64,000 bases of DNA from CAWJFJ01 sp963800065 (GTDB lineage: Bacteria; Actinomycetota; Acidimicrobiia; Acidimicrobiales; UBA8190). The stretch spans positions 682,001-746,000 of the forward strand of contig CAWCZO010000008.1 of NCBI GenBank assembly GCA_963800065.1, in the 5' to 3' direction. Below are positions 1 through 8,284 of this stretch, one piece after another. Made by a program: the position numbers and the translations under genes. Within the stretch, counting starts at the first letter, position 1. Each line of letters starts with the position of its first letter. The notes under the pieces were generated by a model. The model made no database searches. It saw only the letters and a list, made by a program, of their open reading frames with translations, and was not told the origin of the DNA.

Positions 1-215
1 GGTCGCGGTTGTTGTCGGACGTCACCCGGGTGGTCTCCGAGCACCACCTGAACATCGTGGCGTCCTCCAGCCAGACGGCCCCGGACCGGGTGAGCCGTAT
101 GCGTTTCGACGTCGAGCTGGCCGACCCCGGGCATCTCGACTCGTTGCTCAGCTCGCTCAAGCATCTCGACGGAGTCTTCGACGCCTTCCGCACCCTGCCC
201 GGCCGAAAGGGCTGA
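1..215 (+). CDS. rel: RelA/SpoT-type (p)ppGpp synthetase/hydrolase, 3' end only
   Basis: The frame is already open at base 3 and ends with TGA at 213-215, so this is the C-terminus of a gene that starts before the window. The roughly 70 residues (LLSDVTRVVSEHHLNIVASS and onward) have the pattern of the ACT domain that closes long Rel enzymes, which make and degrade the stringent-response alarmone (p)ppGpp. The position just before hisS and aspS matches the usual actinobacterial neighbourhood of rel. The synthetase and hydrolase domains lie outside the window, so identification rests on the ACT-like tail and context. Another ACT-domain protein is possible. Confidence 0.72.
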   Translation, partial: SRLLSDVTRVVSEHHLNIVASSSQTAPDRVSRMRFDVELADPGHLDSLLSSLKHLDGVFDAFRTLPGRKG

Positions 216-223
216 ACCCACCG

Positions 224-1522
224 GTGGCCGACGAGCAGACTGAGACAGAGGTGGTGCGCGCCCCCAAGGGGACGCACGACGTCCTGTGGCCGGAGTCGAG
301 TCGGTGGGAGGCACTGGTGGCGGCCTTCTCGGTCCGGGCCCGGCGGGCCGGTTTCGGTCTGACGCTTACGCCCGTCTTCGAGGACGCCCGGTTGTTCCGC
401 CGGGGGATCGGCGGCCAGAGCGACGTGGTGGTCAAGGAGATGTACGAATTCACCGACCGCGAGGGGAGGCCGTTGGCGCTCCGTCCCGAGGGTACGGCCC
501 CCATCGTCCGGGCCTTCGTCCAGAACCACCCGCCGGTGCCATGGAAGGCGTGGTACGTCACCCCCGCCTTCCGCTACGAGCAGCCCCAGGCGGGCCGCTA
601 CCGTCAGCATCACCAGCTGGGCGTCGAGGTGCTCGGGACCGAGGACCCCGACCTGGATGTGGAGGTGATCGCCCTGGCGGCGGGCTTCTATGCCGACCTG
701 GGGCTCCGCCGGATCGACCTGGCCGTCAATTCGATGGGCTGTGCCGAGGACCGCCCCGCCTATGTGACCGCCCTCAAGACGTTCCTGTCCGAGCACGCCG
801 GCGACCTGTGCGACGAGCACCGTGAACGATTCTCGATCAACCCGCTCCGTGTGCTCGACTGCAAGCGGCCCGAGTGCCGGGCGGTGACGGAGGACGCCCC
901 CCGCCTGATCGACTTCCTCGACGAATCCTGCGCCGCCCACTTCGCCCGCCTCCGGGCCGGGCTCGACGCCGTGGGGGTGGGTCACCGGCTCGAACCCCGT
1001 CTCGTGCGCGGACTCGACTACTACACGCGCACCACCTTCGAGTTCGCCGCCGAGGCCTTGACCACCGCCCAGAACGCAGTGGGCGGGGGGGGACGCTACG
1101 ACGGACTGGCCGAGGCCATCGGGGGGGACCCGACGCCGGGGATCGGATTCGGGATCGGTATCGAGCGCCTGCTGATGGCCTGCGACGCCGAAAGCTGCTT
1201 CGTCGTCGACCCGCCGGCGGCCGAGGCCTTCGTCATCGACTTCACCGGGGGTGAACAGGCACGTGACCTCGTCGACGAGCTGCGCCGGGCCGGACTGTCC
1301 GCCCTACGGGCCTACGATGGCCGCTCGCCCAAGTCCCAGATGAAGCAGGCCGACAGATCGGGGGCCAGGTTCGCCGTGATCATCGGTCCGGAGGAGCTGG
1401 CCCACGGGGTGGTCACCTTGCATCCCCTGCGTGACGGCGGTGAAGAGCAGACGGTGCGACGCGGGGACATCGCGGCCCGGTTGTCGCACCTGTCGGGCCG
1501 GGGACCGAGCGAAGGACGATGA
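224..1522 (+). CDS. hisS: Histidyl-tRNA synthetase
   Basis: This class II synthetase charges tRNA-His in the cytoplasm. The 432-residue length is normal for the family. Visible signatures are KGTHDVLWPESSRWE near the N-terminus (motif 1 region), LRPEGTAPIVRAF (motif 2 region), the family motif RGLDYYTRTTFEF at about residues 262-274 that contacts histidine, and GGGGRYDGL followed by GIGFGIGIERLL (motif 3). Start is GTG at 224, 8 nt after the rel stop. The stop overlaps no gene, but aspS begins 1 nt later, so the two synthetases are almost certainly co-transcribed. Confidence 0.96.
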   Translation: MADEQTETEVVRAPKGTHDVLWPESSRWEALVAAFSVRARRAGFGLTLTPVFEDARLFRRGIGGQSDVVVKEMYEFTDREGRPLALRPEGTAPIVRAFVQNHPPVPWKAWYVTPAFRYEQPQAGRYRQHHQLGVEVLGTEDPDLDVEVIALAAGFYADLGLRRIDLAVNSMGCAEDRPAYVTALKTFLSEHAGDLCDEHRERFSINPLRVLDCKRPECRAVTEDAPRLIDFLDESCAAHFARLRAGLDAVGVGHRLEPRLVRGLDYYTRTTFEFAAEALTTAQNAVGGGGRYDGLAEAIGGDPTPGIGFGIGIERLLMACDAESCFVVDPPAAEAFVIDFTGGEQARDLVDELRRAGLSALRAYDGRSPKSQMKQADRSGARFAVIIGPEELAHGVVTLHPLRDGGEEQTVRRGDIAARLSHLSGRGPSEGR

Positions 1523-1523
1523 T

Positions 1524-3263
1524 GTGACGGCGACGAGCATGCGGACCCATATGTGCGGCGAGCTCACGTCGGCCGAGGAGGGAGAGCGCGTCCGGCTGTG
1601 CGGCTGGGTGGCGCGTCGGCGCAACCACGGCGAGCATCTGGCCTTCGTCGACCTGCGCGATCACAGTGGGATCATCCAGTGCGTCGTCGACGGCACCGTC
1701 GACGTGAGGAGCGAATGGGTGGTCTCGGTGGTCGGCACGGTCCGGGCCCGCCCGGAAGGAACGGTCAACGCCGATCTCGGCACCGGGGAGATCGAGGTGG
1801 TCGAGTGCGAGGTCGAGGTGCTGGCCACCGCCGAACCGCCGCCGTTCCCCGTCGACGACCGCTCGGAGACCGACGAGGCGGTGCGGCTGCGCTACCGCTT
1901 CGTGGACCTCCGACGGCCCCGGATGCAGCGCAACCTCCGGCTTCGGGCCCGTGCCGTCGCCGCCATGCGGGCCGCCATGGTCCGTCAGGGTTTCTGCGAG
2001 GTTGAGACGCCCCTGTTGTGGACGCCGACACCGGAGGGGGCACGGGAATTCGCGGTGCCGTCGCGCCTGCACCACGGCGCCTTCTACGTCCTGCCCCAGA
2101 GTCCGCAGATCGCCAAGCAATTGCTGATGGTGGGCGGGTTGGACCGGTACTTCCAGGTGGCGCGTTGTCTGCGCGACGAAGACCTGCGGGCCGACCGGCA
2201 ATTCGAGTTCACCCAGCTCGACGTGGAGGCGTCGTTCGTGACCCAGGAGGACATCCAGGCGGTGATTACCGAGGCGGTAGCCGACGCCACCGAGGCGGCC
2301 GTCGGCGAGGCCCCCGGCGATTTCGCACGGATCACGTGGAACGACGCCATGAACCGATTCGGGACCGACAAGCCCGATGTCCGCTTCGAGATGGAGCTCG
2401 TCGATCTGAGCCCCGTCTTCGAGGGGACGTCGGTACGGGCCTTCGCCGCGCCGTGCGTCAAAGCCTTGCTGGTGCCCGGGGGAGCGTCTTTCGGTCGGAA
2501 CCGTCTCGACGCCCTGGTCGACCGGGCCCGGGAGCTCGGGGCCCAGGGTCTGGCCTGGTTCAAGGTGACGTCGATCGAGCCGCCCGCCGTCGACTCACCG
2601 CTGGACAAGTTCCTGGGCGACCCCGAACGACGGGGGCTGGTGGCCGGGACGGGCGCCGGCGAGGGAGACCTCGTGCTGGTGGTGGCCGACGCCTGGCATA
2701 CGGCGTGCACCGTCCTCGGCGCCCTCCGCCTCGAGCTGGGCCGGCCACCGATGACGGAGGGGGGCCGACGCTTCTGCTGGGTGACCGAGTTCCCCCTGTT
2801 CGACGGGACCGACGACGAGGGAAGGCCCATCGCCGCCCATCACCCCTTCACGATGCCGCACCCCGACGACCTCGACCTGATCTCCCGTGATCCGGCGGCG
2901 GTGCGGTCCCAGGCCTATGACCTGGTCCTGAACGGGTGGGAGCTGGGCTCGGGGTCCGTCCGTATCCACAGGGAGGACATCCAGCGCCAGGTGTTCGAGG
3001 CGCTCGGGATCACGCCGGAGGAGGCCGAGAACCGCTTCGGTTTCCTGCTCGGGGCGTTTCGCTACGGTGCCCCTCCGCACGGGGGCTTCGCCGTGGGGGT
3101 CGACCGTTTCGTCGCCCTCCTGGCCGGCGAAACGAACATACGAGAGGTGATCGCCTACCCGAAGACGCAGTCGGGGACCGACCCCATGACCGGTGCGCCC
3201 AAGCCGGTGGCGGCGTCGGTGCTGCGCGACCTCGGTCTACGCCCGTCACCGGCGACGGGCTGA
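1524..3263 (+). CDS. aspS: Aspartyl-tRNA synthetase, bacterial type
   Basis: It charges tRNA-Asp (or Asp/Asn if non-discriminating). At 579 residues it has the bacterial layout: N-terminal OB-fold anticodon-binding domain (RVRLCGWVARRRNHGEHLAF), class II core with motif 2 RCLRDEDLRADRQFEFTQLD, a bacterial GAD-type insertion, and motif 3 GFAVGVDRFVALLAG near the C-terminus. The loop reads RADRQFEF where most bacterial enzymes I recall have RADRQPEF. I chose GTG at 1524 because GAAGGA at 1511-1516 sits 7 nt upstream. ATG at 1539 is the alternative. The frame is open further upstream, but that part overlaps hisS and is not coding-like. Confidence 0.95.
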   Translation: MTATSMRTHMCGELTSAEEGERVRLCGWVARRRNHGEHLAFVDLRDHSGIIQCVVDGTVDVRSEWVVSVVGTVRARPEGTVNADLGTGEIEVVECEVEVLATAEPPPFPVDDRSETDEAVRLRYRFVDLRRPRMQRNLRLRARAVAAMRAAMVRQGFCEVETPLLWTPTPEGAREFAVPSRLHHGAFYVLPQSPQIAKQLLMVGGLDRYFQVARCLRDEDLRADRQFEFTQLDVEASFVTQEDIQAVITEAVADATEAAVGEAPGDFARITWNDAMNRFGTDKPDVRFEMELVDLSPVFEGTSVRAFAAPCVKALLVPGGASFGRNRLDALVDRARELGAQGLAWFKVTSIEPPAVDSPLDKFLGDPERRGLVAGTGAGEGDLVLVVADAWHTACTVLGALRLELGRPPMTEGGRRFCWVTEFPLFDGTDDEGRPIAAHHPFTMPHPDDLDLISRDPAAVRSQAYDLVLNGWELGSGSVRIHREDIQRQVFEALGITPEEAENRFGFLLGAFRYGAPPHGGFAVGVDRFVALLAGETNIREVIAYPKTQSGTDPMTGAPKPVAASVLRDLGLRPSPATG

Positions 3264-3286
3264 GCCGGACGGGACGTCGCAGGGAC

Positions 3287-4585
3287 GTGGCCGACCTCTT
3301 CGCTTCGGCGGCCGCCGACCGGCTTGCCGCCCGCGGTCCACTGGCGGCGCGGATGCGACCGAGGACACTCGACGACGTCGTCGGTCAGCGTCACCTGGTG
3401 GCGCCCGGCGCCCCTCTGCGCGCTCTGGTCGAGAGCGATCGACTGACGTCGGCCATCTTGTGGGGACCACCGGGGACGGGAAAGACCACGCTGGCGTCGG
3501 TGATAGCCACCATGACGTCCAAAGCCTTCATCCCCCTCTCGGCCGTGAACGCCGGGGTGGCCGACGTGCGCCGCGCCGTCGACGACGCCCGGCGGCGGCT
3601 CGGGGAGCAGGGCCAGGGGACGATTCTCTTCATCGACGAGGTCCACCGCTTCAACAAGGCACAGCAGGATGCCCTCCTGCCGTCGGTGGAGGACGGGCTC
3701 ATCGTGCTCATCGGGGCCACGACGGAGAACCCGTTCTTCTCGGTGAATTCACCTCTTCTCAGCCGGTCGACGCTGTGGCGGCTGGACGCGCTGAACGGGG
3801 AGGATCTCGCCCTCGTGGTGCGTCGTGCCCTCGAGGTCGAGGTGGCATCGGCCACCGACGACGCCGTGGACGCCCTCGTCTCGGTGGCCGACGGGGACGC
3901 CCGTGCCGCGCTGGGCACGCTGGAGGTGGCCCTGGCCCTGGCCGGTGACGCCGCGGTGACGGTCGAGGACGTGGGCCGGGCGCGCGCCGGCCGCCTGCTG
4001 CACCAGGGTGCCGATTCCCACTACGACCAGACCAGCGCGCTCATCAAGGCCATCCGGGGATCGGATCCCGACGCCGGGCTGTACTGGCTGGCCCGCATGC
4101 TCGACTCCGGCGAGGACGCCCGCTTCATCGCCCGCCGGTTGGTCATCCTGGCCAGCGAGGACATCGGCCTGGCCGACCCGCTGGCCCTGGTGGTGGCCGA
4201 CGCCGCCGCCCGCGCCGTCGAGTTCGTCGGTCTCCCCGAGGCGCAGCTCAACCTGGCCCAAGCCGTCATCCATCTGGCCGCCGCCCCCAAGTCGAACCGG
4301 GTGACGGTGGCCCTGGGGCGGGCCCAGGACGACGTCCGGACGGGGCCGCGCGGCGAGGTCCCCTCCCACCTGCGTGACGCCCACTACCCCGGCGCCCAGG
4401 CTTTGGGGCACGGGAAGGGGTACCGATATCCCCACGATGACCCCCGGGGATGGGTGGAGCAGGACTACCGTCCAGCCGAGGTGTCCGACCACGTCTACTA
4501 CGAGCCCAGCGCCCATGGCGCCGAGGCCGCCCTCGCCGAGCGCCTCCGGGCCCGGCGCGGTGGGCCGGACGGCTCCGCCTCGTGA
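3287..4585 (+). CDS. rarA: RarA/MgsA-type replication-associated AAA+ ATPase
   Basis: This is a clamp-loader-like AAA+ ATPase that acts at stalled replication forks. Walker A is GPPGTGKT at residues 60-67. Walker B is ILFIDEVHRFNKAQQDALLP, which also carries the HRFNK signature typical of RarA. A sensor region (GATTENPFFSVN) follows, then the family C-terminal domain with SDPDAGLYWLARML and the ending PRGWVEQDYRP. The length of 432 residues is usual. GTG at 3287 keeps the ADLF N-terminus seen in relatives, although AGGGA lies only 1 nt before it. The stop overlaps the start of the next gene by 4 nt (GTGA). Confidence 0.92.
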   Translation: MADLFASAAADRLAARGPLAARMRPRTLDDVVGQRHLVAPGAPLRALVESDRLTSAILWGPPGTGKTTLASVIATMTSKAFIPLSAVNAGVADVRRAVDDARRRLGEQGQGTILFIDEVHRFNKAQQDALLPSVEDGLIVLIGATTENPFFSVNSPLLSRSTLWRLDALNGEDLALVVRRALEVEVASATDDAVDALVSVADGDARAALGTLEVALALAGDAAVTVEDVGRARAGRLLHQGADSHYDQTSALIKAIRGSDPDAGLYWLARMLDSGEDARFIARRLVILASEDIGLADPLALVVADAAARAVEFVGLPEAQLNLAQAVIHLAAAPKSNRVTVALGRAQDDVRTGPRGEVPSHLRDAHYPGAQALGHGKGYRYPHDDPRGWVEQDYRPAEVSDHVYYEPSAHGAEAALAERLRARRGGPDGSAS

Positions 4586-7494
4586 CGTCACGGCGTTCGC
4601 AGTCCCGTCAGCGACGGCGAGTGATGGCGGTATCCGTGGTGGCCGTGGCCGTGGCCGCGGCCCCGGGCCTGGTGGCGCCACCGGCTGCCGCCGCCGGTGT
4701 GTCGGCGGCGGTGGTCAAGGTGTCCGGTGGCCCCGAGCGTCTGCCCCGGGGGACGAGGGTCCTCGGGGCGCTGCCGACGGCGCGCCCGTTGTCGGTCGAC
4801 GTCTCCCTCAGCCCTGCCGACCCGGCCGCATTGGAAGCGTTCGACGAGGCCGTGACCACCCCCGGGTCGCCGTCGTTCCGGCACTTCCTGACGCCGGGGC
4901 AGTTCGCGGCGCGGTTCGGGCCTGCGGCCGGCGCCATCGGGGCCACGCGTTCGTGGCTGGAGGGGGAGGGCCTGTCCGTCGGCGCCACGGCCCGCGACGG
5001 TCTTCTCATCCCGGTGTCGGGGTCGGCGTCGCGGTTGGCCGCCGCCTTCGGGATCGGCTTCGACCAGGACCGGTTGTCGACCGGTCGGATCGTCCGCGAA
5101 CCCACCGCACCGCCGTCGGTGCCCCGTGCGCTGGCGGGGGTCGTCCAGGGCGTCGTCGGACTCGACGACCTGGCCGTGTCCACGCCGCAGATGGTCCGCC
5201 CCGTCGACGGGCGGGCGCACGCCCCGGCGTCGGCGCCGGCGGGGATCGAACCCCACACCGGCCCGACGGCGTGCGGCGCGGCGCAGGGGGCGGGGACGAC
5301 GGCCGAGGACCTGGCCCAGGCGTACTCGATGTCGTCGCTCTACCCGTCCGACGAGGGTCAGGGTGTCACCGTGGGCCTCTACGAACTCGAGCCCTACGCC
5401 CCCAGCGACATCGGGACCTTCGAGACCTGCTACGGCATCTCGCCCGGACCGACGATCACCGGTGTGAGTGTGGACGGGGCGAGCCCCGATGCCGGTCCCG
5501 GGACGGGGGAGACGGCGCTCGACATCGAGATGGTGGTGGGCCTGGTCCCGCGGGCGAACATCGACGTCTACGTGGGCCGCAACACCGGTGTCGGTCCGCT
5601 CGACGTCTATGCGGCCATGGTGAACCAGGACGCCGCCCAGGTCCTGTCCACCAGTTGGGGGGAGTGTGAGCCGGTGGTCGGGACGGCGCAGATCGAGGTG
5701 GAGTCGACCCTCTTCCAACAGGCCGCCGCCCAGGGACAGTCGGTCGTGGCCGCCGCCGGTGACGAGGGGTCCGAGGACTGCGACGTCCCGGGCTTCTCCG
5801 ACGACACCTCCCTCGAGGTCGACGATCCCGCCAGCCAGCCATGGGTGACGGGGGTGGGGGGGACCGAGCTCGGTGCTCTCGGCCCCCCGCCGGGGGAGAC
5901 GGTGTGGAACACGGGGGTCTTCGAGGGGACCGGCGGCGGCGGGATCTCGACGTCGTGGACGATGCCCCTGTGGCAACTCGGACCCGGAGTCGAGAACGGC
6001 TACACCAAGGCCAACGACTCGTATACGGGGGCGTCGCCGTGCCCCCTGAGCGCGGGCTTGGCCACGGTGTCGTGCCGGGAGGTGCCCGATGTGTCCGCCG
6101 ACGGCGACCCGGCCACCGGCTACGCCACCTTCTGCACCTGCGGACCCGACCCGGGGTCGTGGCAGACCATCGGCGGCACCAGCATGGGGGCTCCCCTGTG
6201 GGCCTCGGTGGCGGCACTGGCCGACGAATCGGCGCCTTCGCCGGGAAAGATCGGGCTGCTCAATCCCGCCCTCTACCAGGCCGGTTGCCTGGCCACGCCC
6301 CCGTTCAACGACGTCTCCTCGGGCGACAACCAACCCCTCGGATCCTCGCCCAGCGATCCGCCGCGTGTTCCCGGGGGACCCGAATATCCGGCCACGGCCG
6401 GTTACGACCTGGCCTCGGGCCTCGGTTCCCCGGTGGCCTCTGCCCTCCTGGCCGACCTGGTGACGCCGGTCGACGCCTGTCCCGCCGTCACCTCCATGAG
6501 CGTCGCCTCGGGCCCCGCCGGCGGGGGAACGGCGGTGACCCTGTCGGGGGCCAACCTGGGCGCCGTCCGCCAGGTGGACTTCGGCGACGCCGCCGGGAGC
6601 GGGCTCTCGGTCTCGGGCTCGTCGGTGACCGTGACGACACCGGCCTCGCCCACCGGCGGATGGGACACCGCCGAGGTGGTGGTGAAGACGGCCGACGACG
6701 TCATCGGTCTCGACGGCCGGAACTACTTCACCTTCGTGGGGCAGCGCGGCTACTGGACGGTGGCTTCCGACGGTGGCGTCTTCACCTTCGGCCACGTCGG
6801 CTACTACCGGTCACTGGGTGGTGTGCACCTGCAGAAGCCGGTGGTGGGGATGGCTCCCACCCCGTCATCGCGCGGCTACTGGCTGGTGGCCTCCGACGGA
6901 GGGATCTTCGCCTTCGGCGACGCCGGCTTCCATGGGTCGATGGGGGGTCGTCACCTGAACGCGCCCGTGGTGGGGATGGCCGCCACCCCCGACGGGGCCG
7001 GCTACTGGCTGGTGGCCTCCGACGGAGGGATCTTCGCCTTCGGCGACGCCGGCTTCTACGGGTCGATGGGGGGTCGTCACCTGAACGCGCCCGTGGTGGG
7101 GATGGCCGCCACCCCCGACGGGGCCGGCTACTGGCTGGTGGCCTCCGACGGAGGGATCTTCGCCTTCGGCGACGCCGGCTTCTACGGGTCGATGGGGGGT
7201 CGTCACCTGAACGCGCCCGTGGTGGGGATGGCCGCCACCCCCGACGGGGCCGGCTACTGGCTGGTGGCCTCCGACGGCGGGATCTTCAGTTTCGGCAATG
7301 CCCACTTCTACGGGTCGGCCGGCGCCGTGAGGCTCGCCGAGCCCGTCGTGGGCATGGCGACGCCCTACGGGGGCGGTGGCTACTGGCTGGTGGCCTCCGA
7401 CGGCGGGATCTTCGCCTACGGGGACGCCACCTTCGCCGGGTCGATGGGGGGCCACCCCCTCCATGGACCCATGGTGGGTATGGGCGGTAGCTGA
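4582..7494 (+). CDS. Secreted S53 (sedolisin/kumamolisin-like) serine-carboxyl peptidase with C-terminal 42-residue repeats
   Basis: A predicted exported protease of 970 residues. In order: signal peptide (basic start, hydrophobic run, PPAAAA), pro-kumamolisin activation domain (about residues 65-205, with SPSFRHFLTPGQFAARFGP), S53 catalytic domain (about 235-620), an IPT/TIG-like immunoglobulin domain (about 630-720), and six repeats from residue 723. The catalytic set appears intact: E310 and D314 in GETALDIEM, D394 in AAAGDEGSEDC, and S534 in GGTSMGAPLWA. This family cleaves extracellular proteins, typically at acid pH. GTG at 4582 overlaps the rarA stop by 4 nt, so the two may be translated together although their roles seem unrelated. 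Substrate unknown. Confidence 0.9.
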   Translation: MTSRRSQSRQRRRVMAVSVVAVAVAAAPGLVAPPAAAAGVSAAVVKVSGGPERLPRGTRVLGALPTARPLSVDVSLSPADPAALEAFDEAVTTPGSPSFRHFLTPGQFAARFGPAAGAIGATRSWLEGEGLSVGATARDGLLIPVSGSASRLAAAFGIGFDQDRLSTGRIVREPTAPPSVPRALAGVVQGVVGLDDLAVSTPQMVRPVDGRAHAPASAPAGIEPHTGPTACGAAQGAGTTAEDLAQAYSMSSLYPSDEGQGVTVGLYELEPYAPSDIGTFETCYGISPGPTITGVSVDGASPDAGPGTGETALDIEMVVGLVPRANIDVYVGRNTGVGPLDVYAAMVNQDAAQVLSTSWGECEPVVGTAQIEVESTLFQQAAAQGQSVVAAAGDEGSEDCDVPGFSDDTSLEVDDPASQPWVTGVGGTELGALGPPPGETVWNTGVFEGTGGGGISTSWTMPLWQLGPGVENGYTKANDSYTGASPCPLSAGLATVSCREVPDVSADGDPATGYATFCTCGPDPGSWQTIGGTSMGAPLWASVAALADESAPSPGKIGLLNPALYQAGCLATPPFNDVSSGDNQPLGSSPSDPPRVPGGPEYPATAGYDLASGLGSPVASALLADLVTPVDACPAVTSMSVASGPAGGGTAVTLSGANLGAVRQVDFGDAAGSGLSVSGSSVTVTTPASPTGGWDTAEVVVKTADDVIGLDGRNYFTFVGQRGYWTVASDGGVFTFGHVGYYRSLGGVHLQKPVVGMAPTPSSRGYWLVASDGGIFAFGDAGFHGSMGGRHLNAPVVGMAATPDGAGYWLVASDGGIFAFGDAGFYGSMGGRHLNAPVVGMAATPDGAGYWLVASDGGIFAFGDAGFYGSMGGRHLNAPVVGMAATPDGAGYWLVASDGGIFSFGNAHFYGSAGAVRLAEPVVGMATPYGGGGYWLVASDGGIFAYGDATFAGSMGGHPLHGPMVGMGGS
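6748..7491 (+). repeat. Six tandem 126-bp units encoding GYWLVASDGG repeats
   Basis: Units begin at 6748, 6874, 7000, 7126, 7252 and 7378, exactly 126 bp (42 residues) apart, the last truncated by the stop. Units at 7000 and 7126 are identical. The unit at 6874 differs from them by 2 bases (CAT against TAC). The outer units are more diverged. Each reads like GYWLVASDGGIFAFGDAGFY followed by GSMGGRHLNAPVVGMAATPDGA, suggesting a beta-propeller or surface-binding repeat. Function is inferred only. Confidence 0.93.
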
Positions 7495-7501
7495 CCATCG
7501 G

Positions 7502-7507
7502 TAGGAT
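7502..7507 (+). promoter_or_regulatory. Candidate -10 box (TAGGAT) for a leaderless transcript
   Basis: TAGGAT lies 9 nt before ATG 7517 with no Shine-Dalgarno sequence between. It is one of about fifteen TANNNT-start arrangements in the window, and it would give the DUF948-alaS block its own promoter behind the peptidase gene. Confidence 0.45.
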
Positions 7508-7516
7508 GTCCTGACC

Positions 7517-7993
7517 ATGTCCGCCGACCATGTCGCCGTGCTGGTCGCCGCCGGCGCCGCCTGCCTGGCGGCGGTGGGCTCGGTGGTGGCGGTGGTCCTC
7601 CTCGGACGCCGAGTCCGTGACCTGGGCCGACTGGTGGAGGATCTCCGGCGCGAGACGCTGCCCCTCGTCCGTGACGCACGGGTGGTGATCGAAGAGGCCG
7701 CCACCGAGATGGTCCGGGTGGGGGACGTCCTCGAGACGGCCGAGTCCGTCACGGCGACTGTCGATTCCGCCTCGCGCCTCGCCTACCGGGCCTTCGCCAA
7801 CCCCGTGGTCAAGGTCCTGGCCTTCGGCACGGGCGTCGGCGCCGCGCTGCGACGACTGGTGGGACCGTCGCCGCGCCAGGCGGGCGTGCGAGGTGACGAC
7901 CGGGCCCGACGGGAGCGTCCCGACGCCGTGGCGCCGGCGGTGACGACCCCGACGGTACCGCGTCGTCACCGGCGGAGCCGGGCTAGGCGGTGA
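7517..7993 (+). CDS. DUF948-like membrane-anchored protein
   Basis: A 158-residue protein with one N-terminal membrane segment (about residues 5-28, VAVLVAAGAACLAAVGSVVA), then an amphipathic helical stretch (RVRDLGRLVEDLRRETLPLV) and an Arg-rich end. This resembles DUF948 proteins, which sit just upstream of alaS in Streptomyces and relatives. Position supports the call: it starts a run DUF948, small protein, alaS, ruvX, mltG, aroE. The molecular role is unknown. The stop overlaps the next start by 4 nt. Confidence 0.75.
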   Translation: MSADHVAVLVAAGAACLAAVGSVVAVVLLGRRVRDLGRLVEDLRRETLPLVRDARVVIEEAATEMVRVGDVLETAESVTATVDSASRLAYRAFANPVVKVLAFGTGVGAALRRLVGPSPRQAGVRGDDRARRERPDAVAPAVTTPTVPRRHRRSRARR

Positions 7994-8247
7994 CCCGACG
8001 CCTGATGTGGCTGGGGATGGGCGCCGCCGCCGGGAGCGGTGCCACCGTGTGGCTGCACCGGCGGGTGAATCGCCTGTCGCGCACGAAGCCCGGCCAGGTG
8101 GCCGGCGGGGTCGTCGCCATGGTGGACCACGGCGCGCGCTCGACGGCGGGCCGGGTGCGAGAGTCCGTGGACACGGGGCGCAGCGCGGCGCGCCGCCGGG
8201 AGTTCGATTTACGCCACGAGCTGGAAGGACGCGACCGGAACCGGTAG
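7990..8247 (+). CDS. Small conserved actinobacterial protein upstream of alaS (DUF6167-like)
   Basis: An 85-residue protein starting at GTG 7990, overlapping the previous stop (GTGA). It has a short hydrophobic N-terminus (MWLGMGAAAGSGATVWL) followed by a basic, helical remainder (RRVNRLSRTKPGQVAGGVV). In Streptomyces a similar small protein lies between the DUF948 gene and alaS, and the same order here is the main basis for the assignment. No enzymatic motif is visible. It is probably membrane-associated. Function unknown. Confidence 0.65.
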   Translation: MTRRLMWLGMGAAAGSGATVWLHRRVNRLSRTKPGQVAGGVVAMVDHGARSTAGRVRESVDTGRSAARRREFDLRHELEGRDRNR

Positions 8248-8271
8248 CCCGGGGCACCGCCGTGCGGCCGG

Positions 8272-8277
8272 TAGCAT
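8272..8277 (+). promoter_or_regulatory. Candidate -10 box (TAGCAT) before alaS
   Basis: TAGCAT sits 7 nt before the alaS ATG with no ribosome binding site between, which suggests a leaderless alaS transcript. Confidence 0.45.
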
Positions 8278-8284
8278 CGATCCG

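Noticed and set aside
4588..6795. Very long antisense open frame opposite the S53 peptidase
   Set aside because: A shadow frame typical of GC-rich coding DNA. Its residue composition is Arg/Gly/His-rich with no domain, while the + strand gene has full catalytic motifs.
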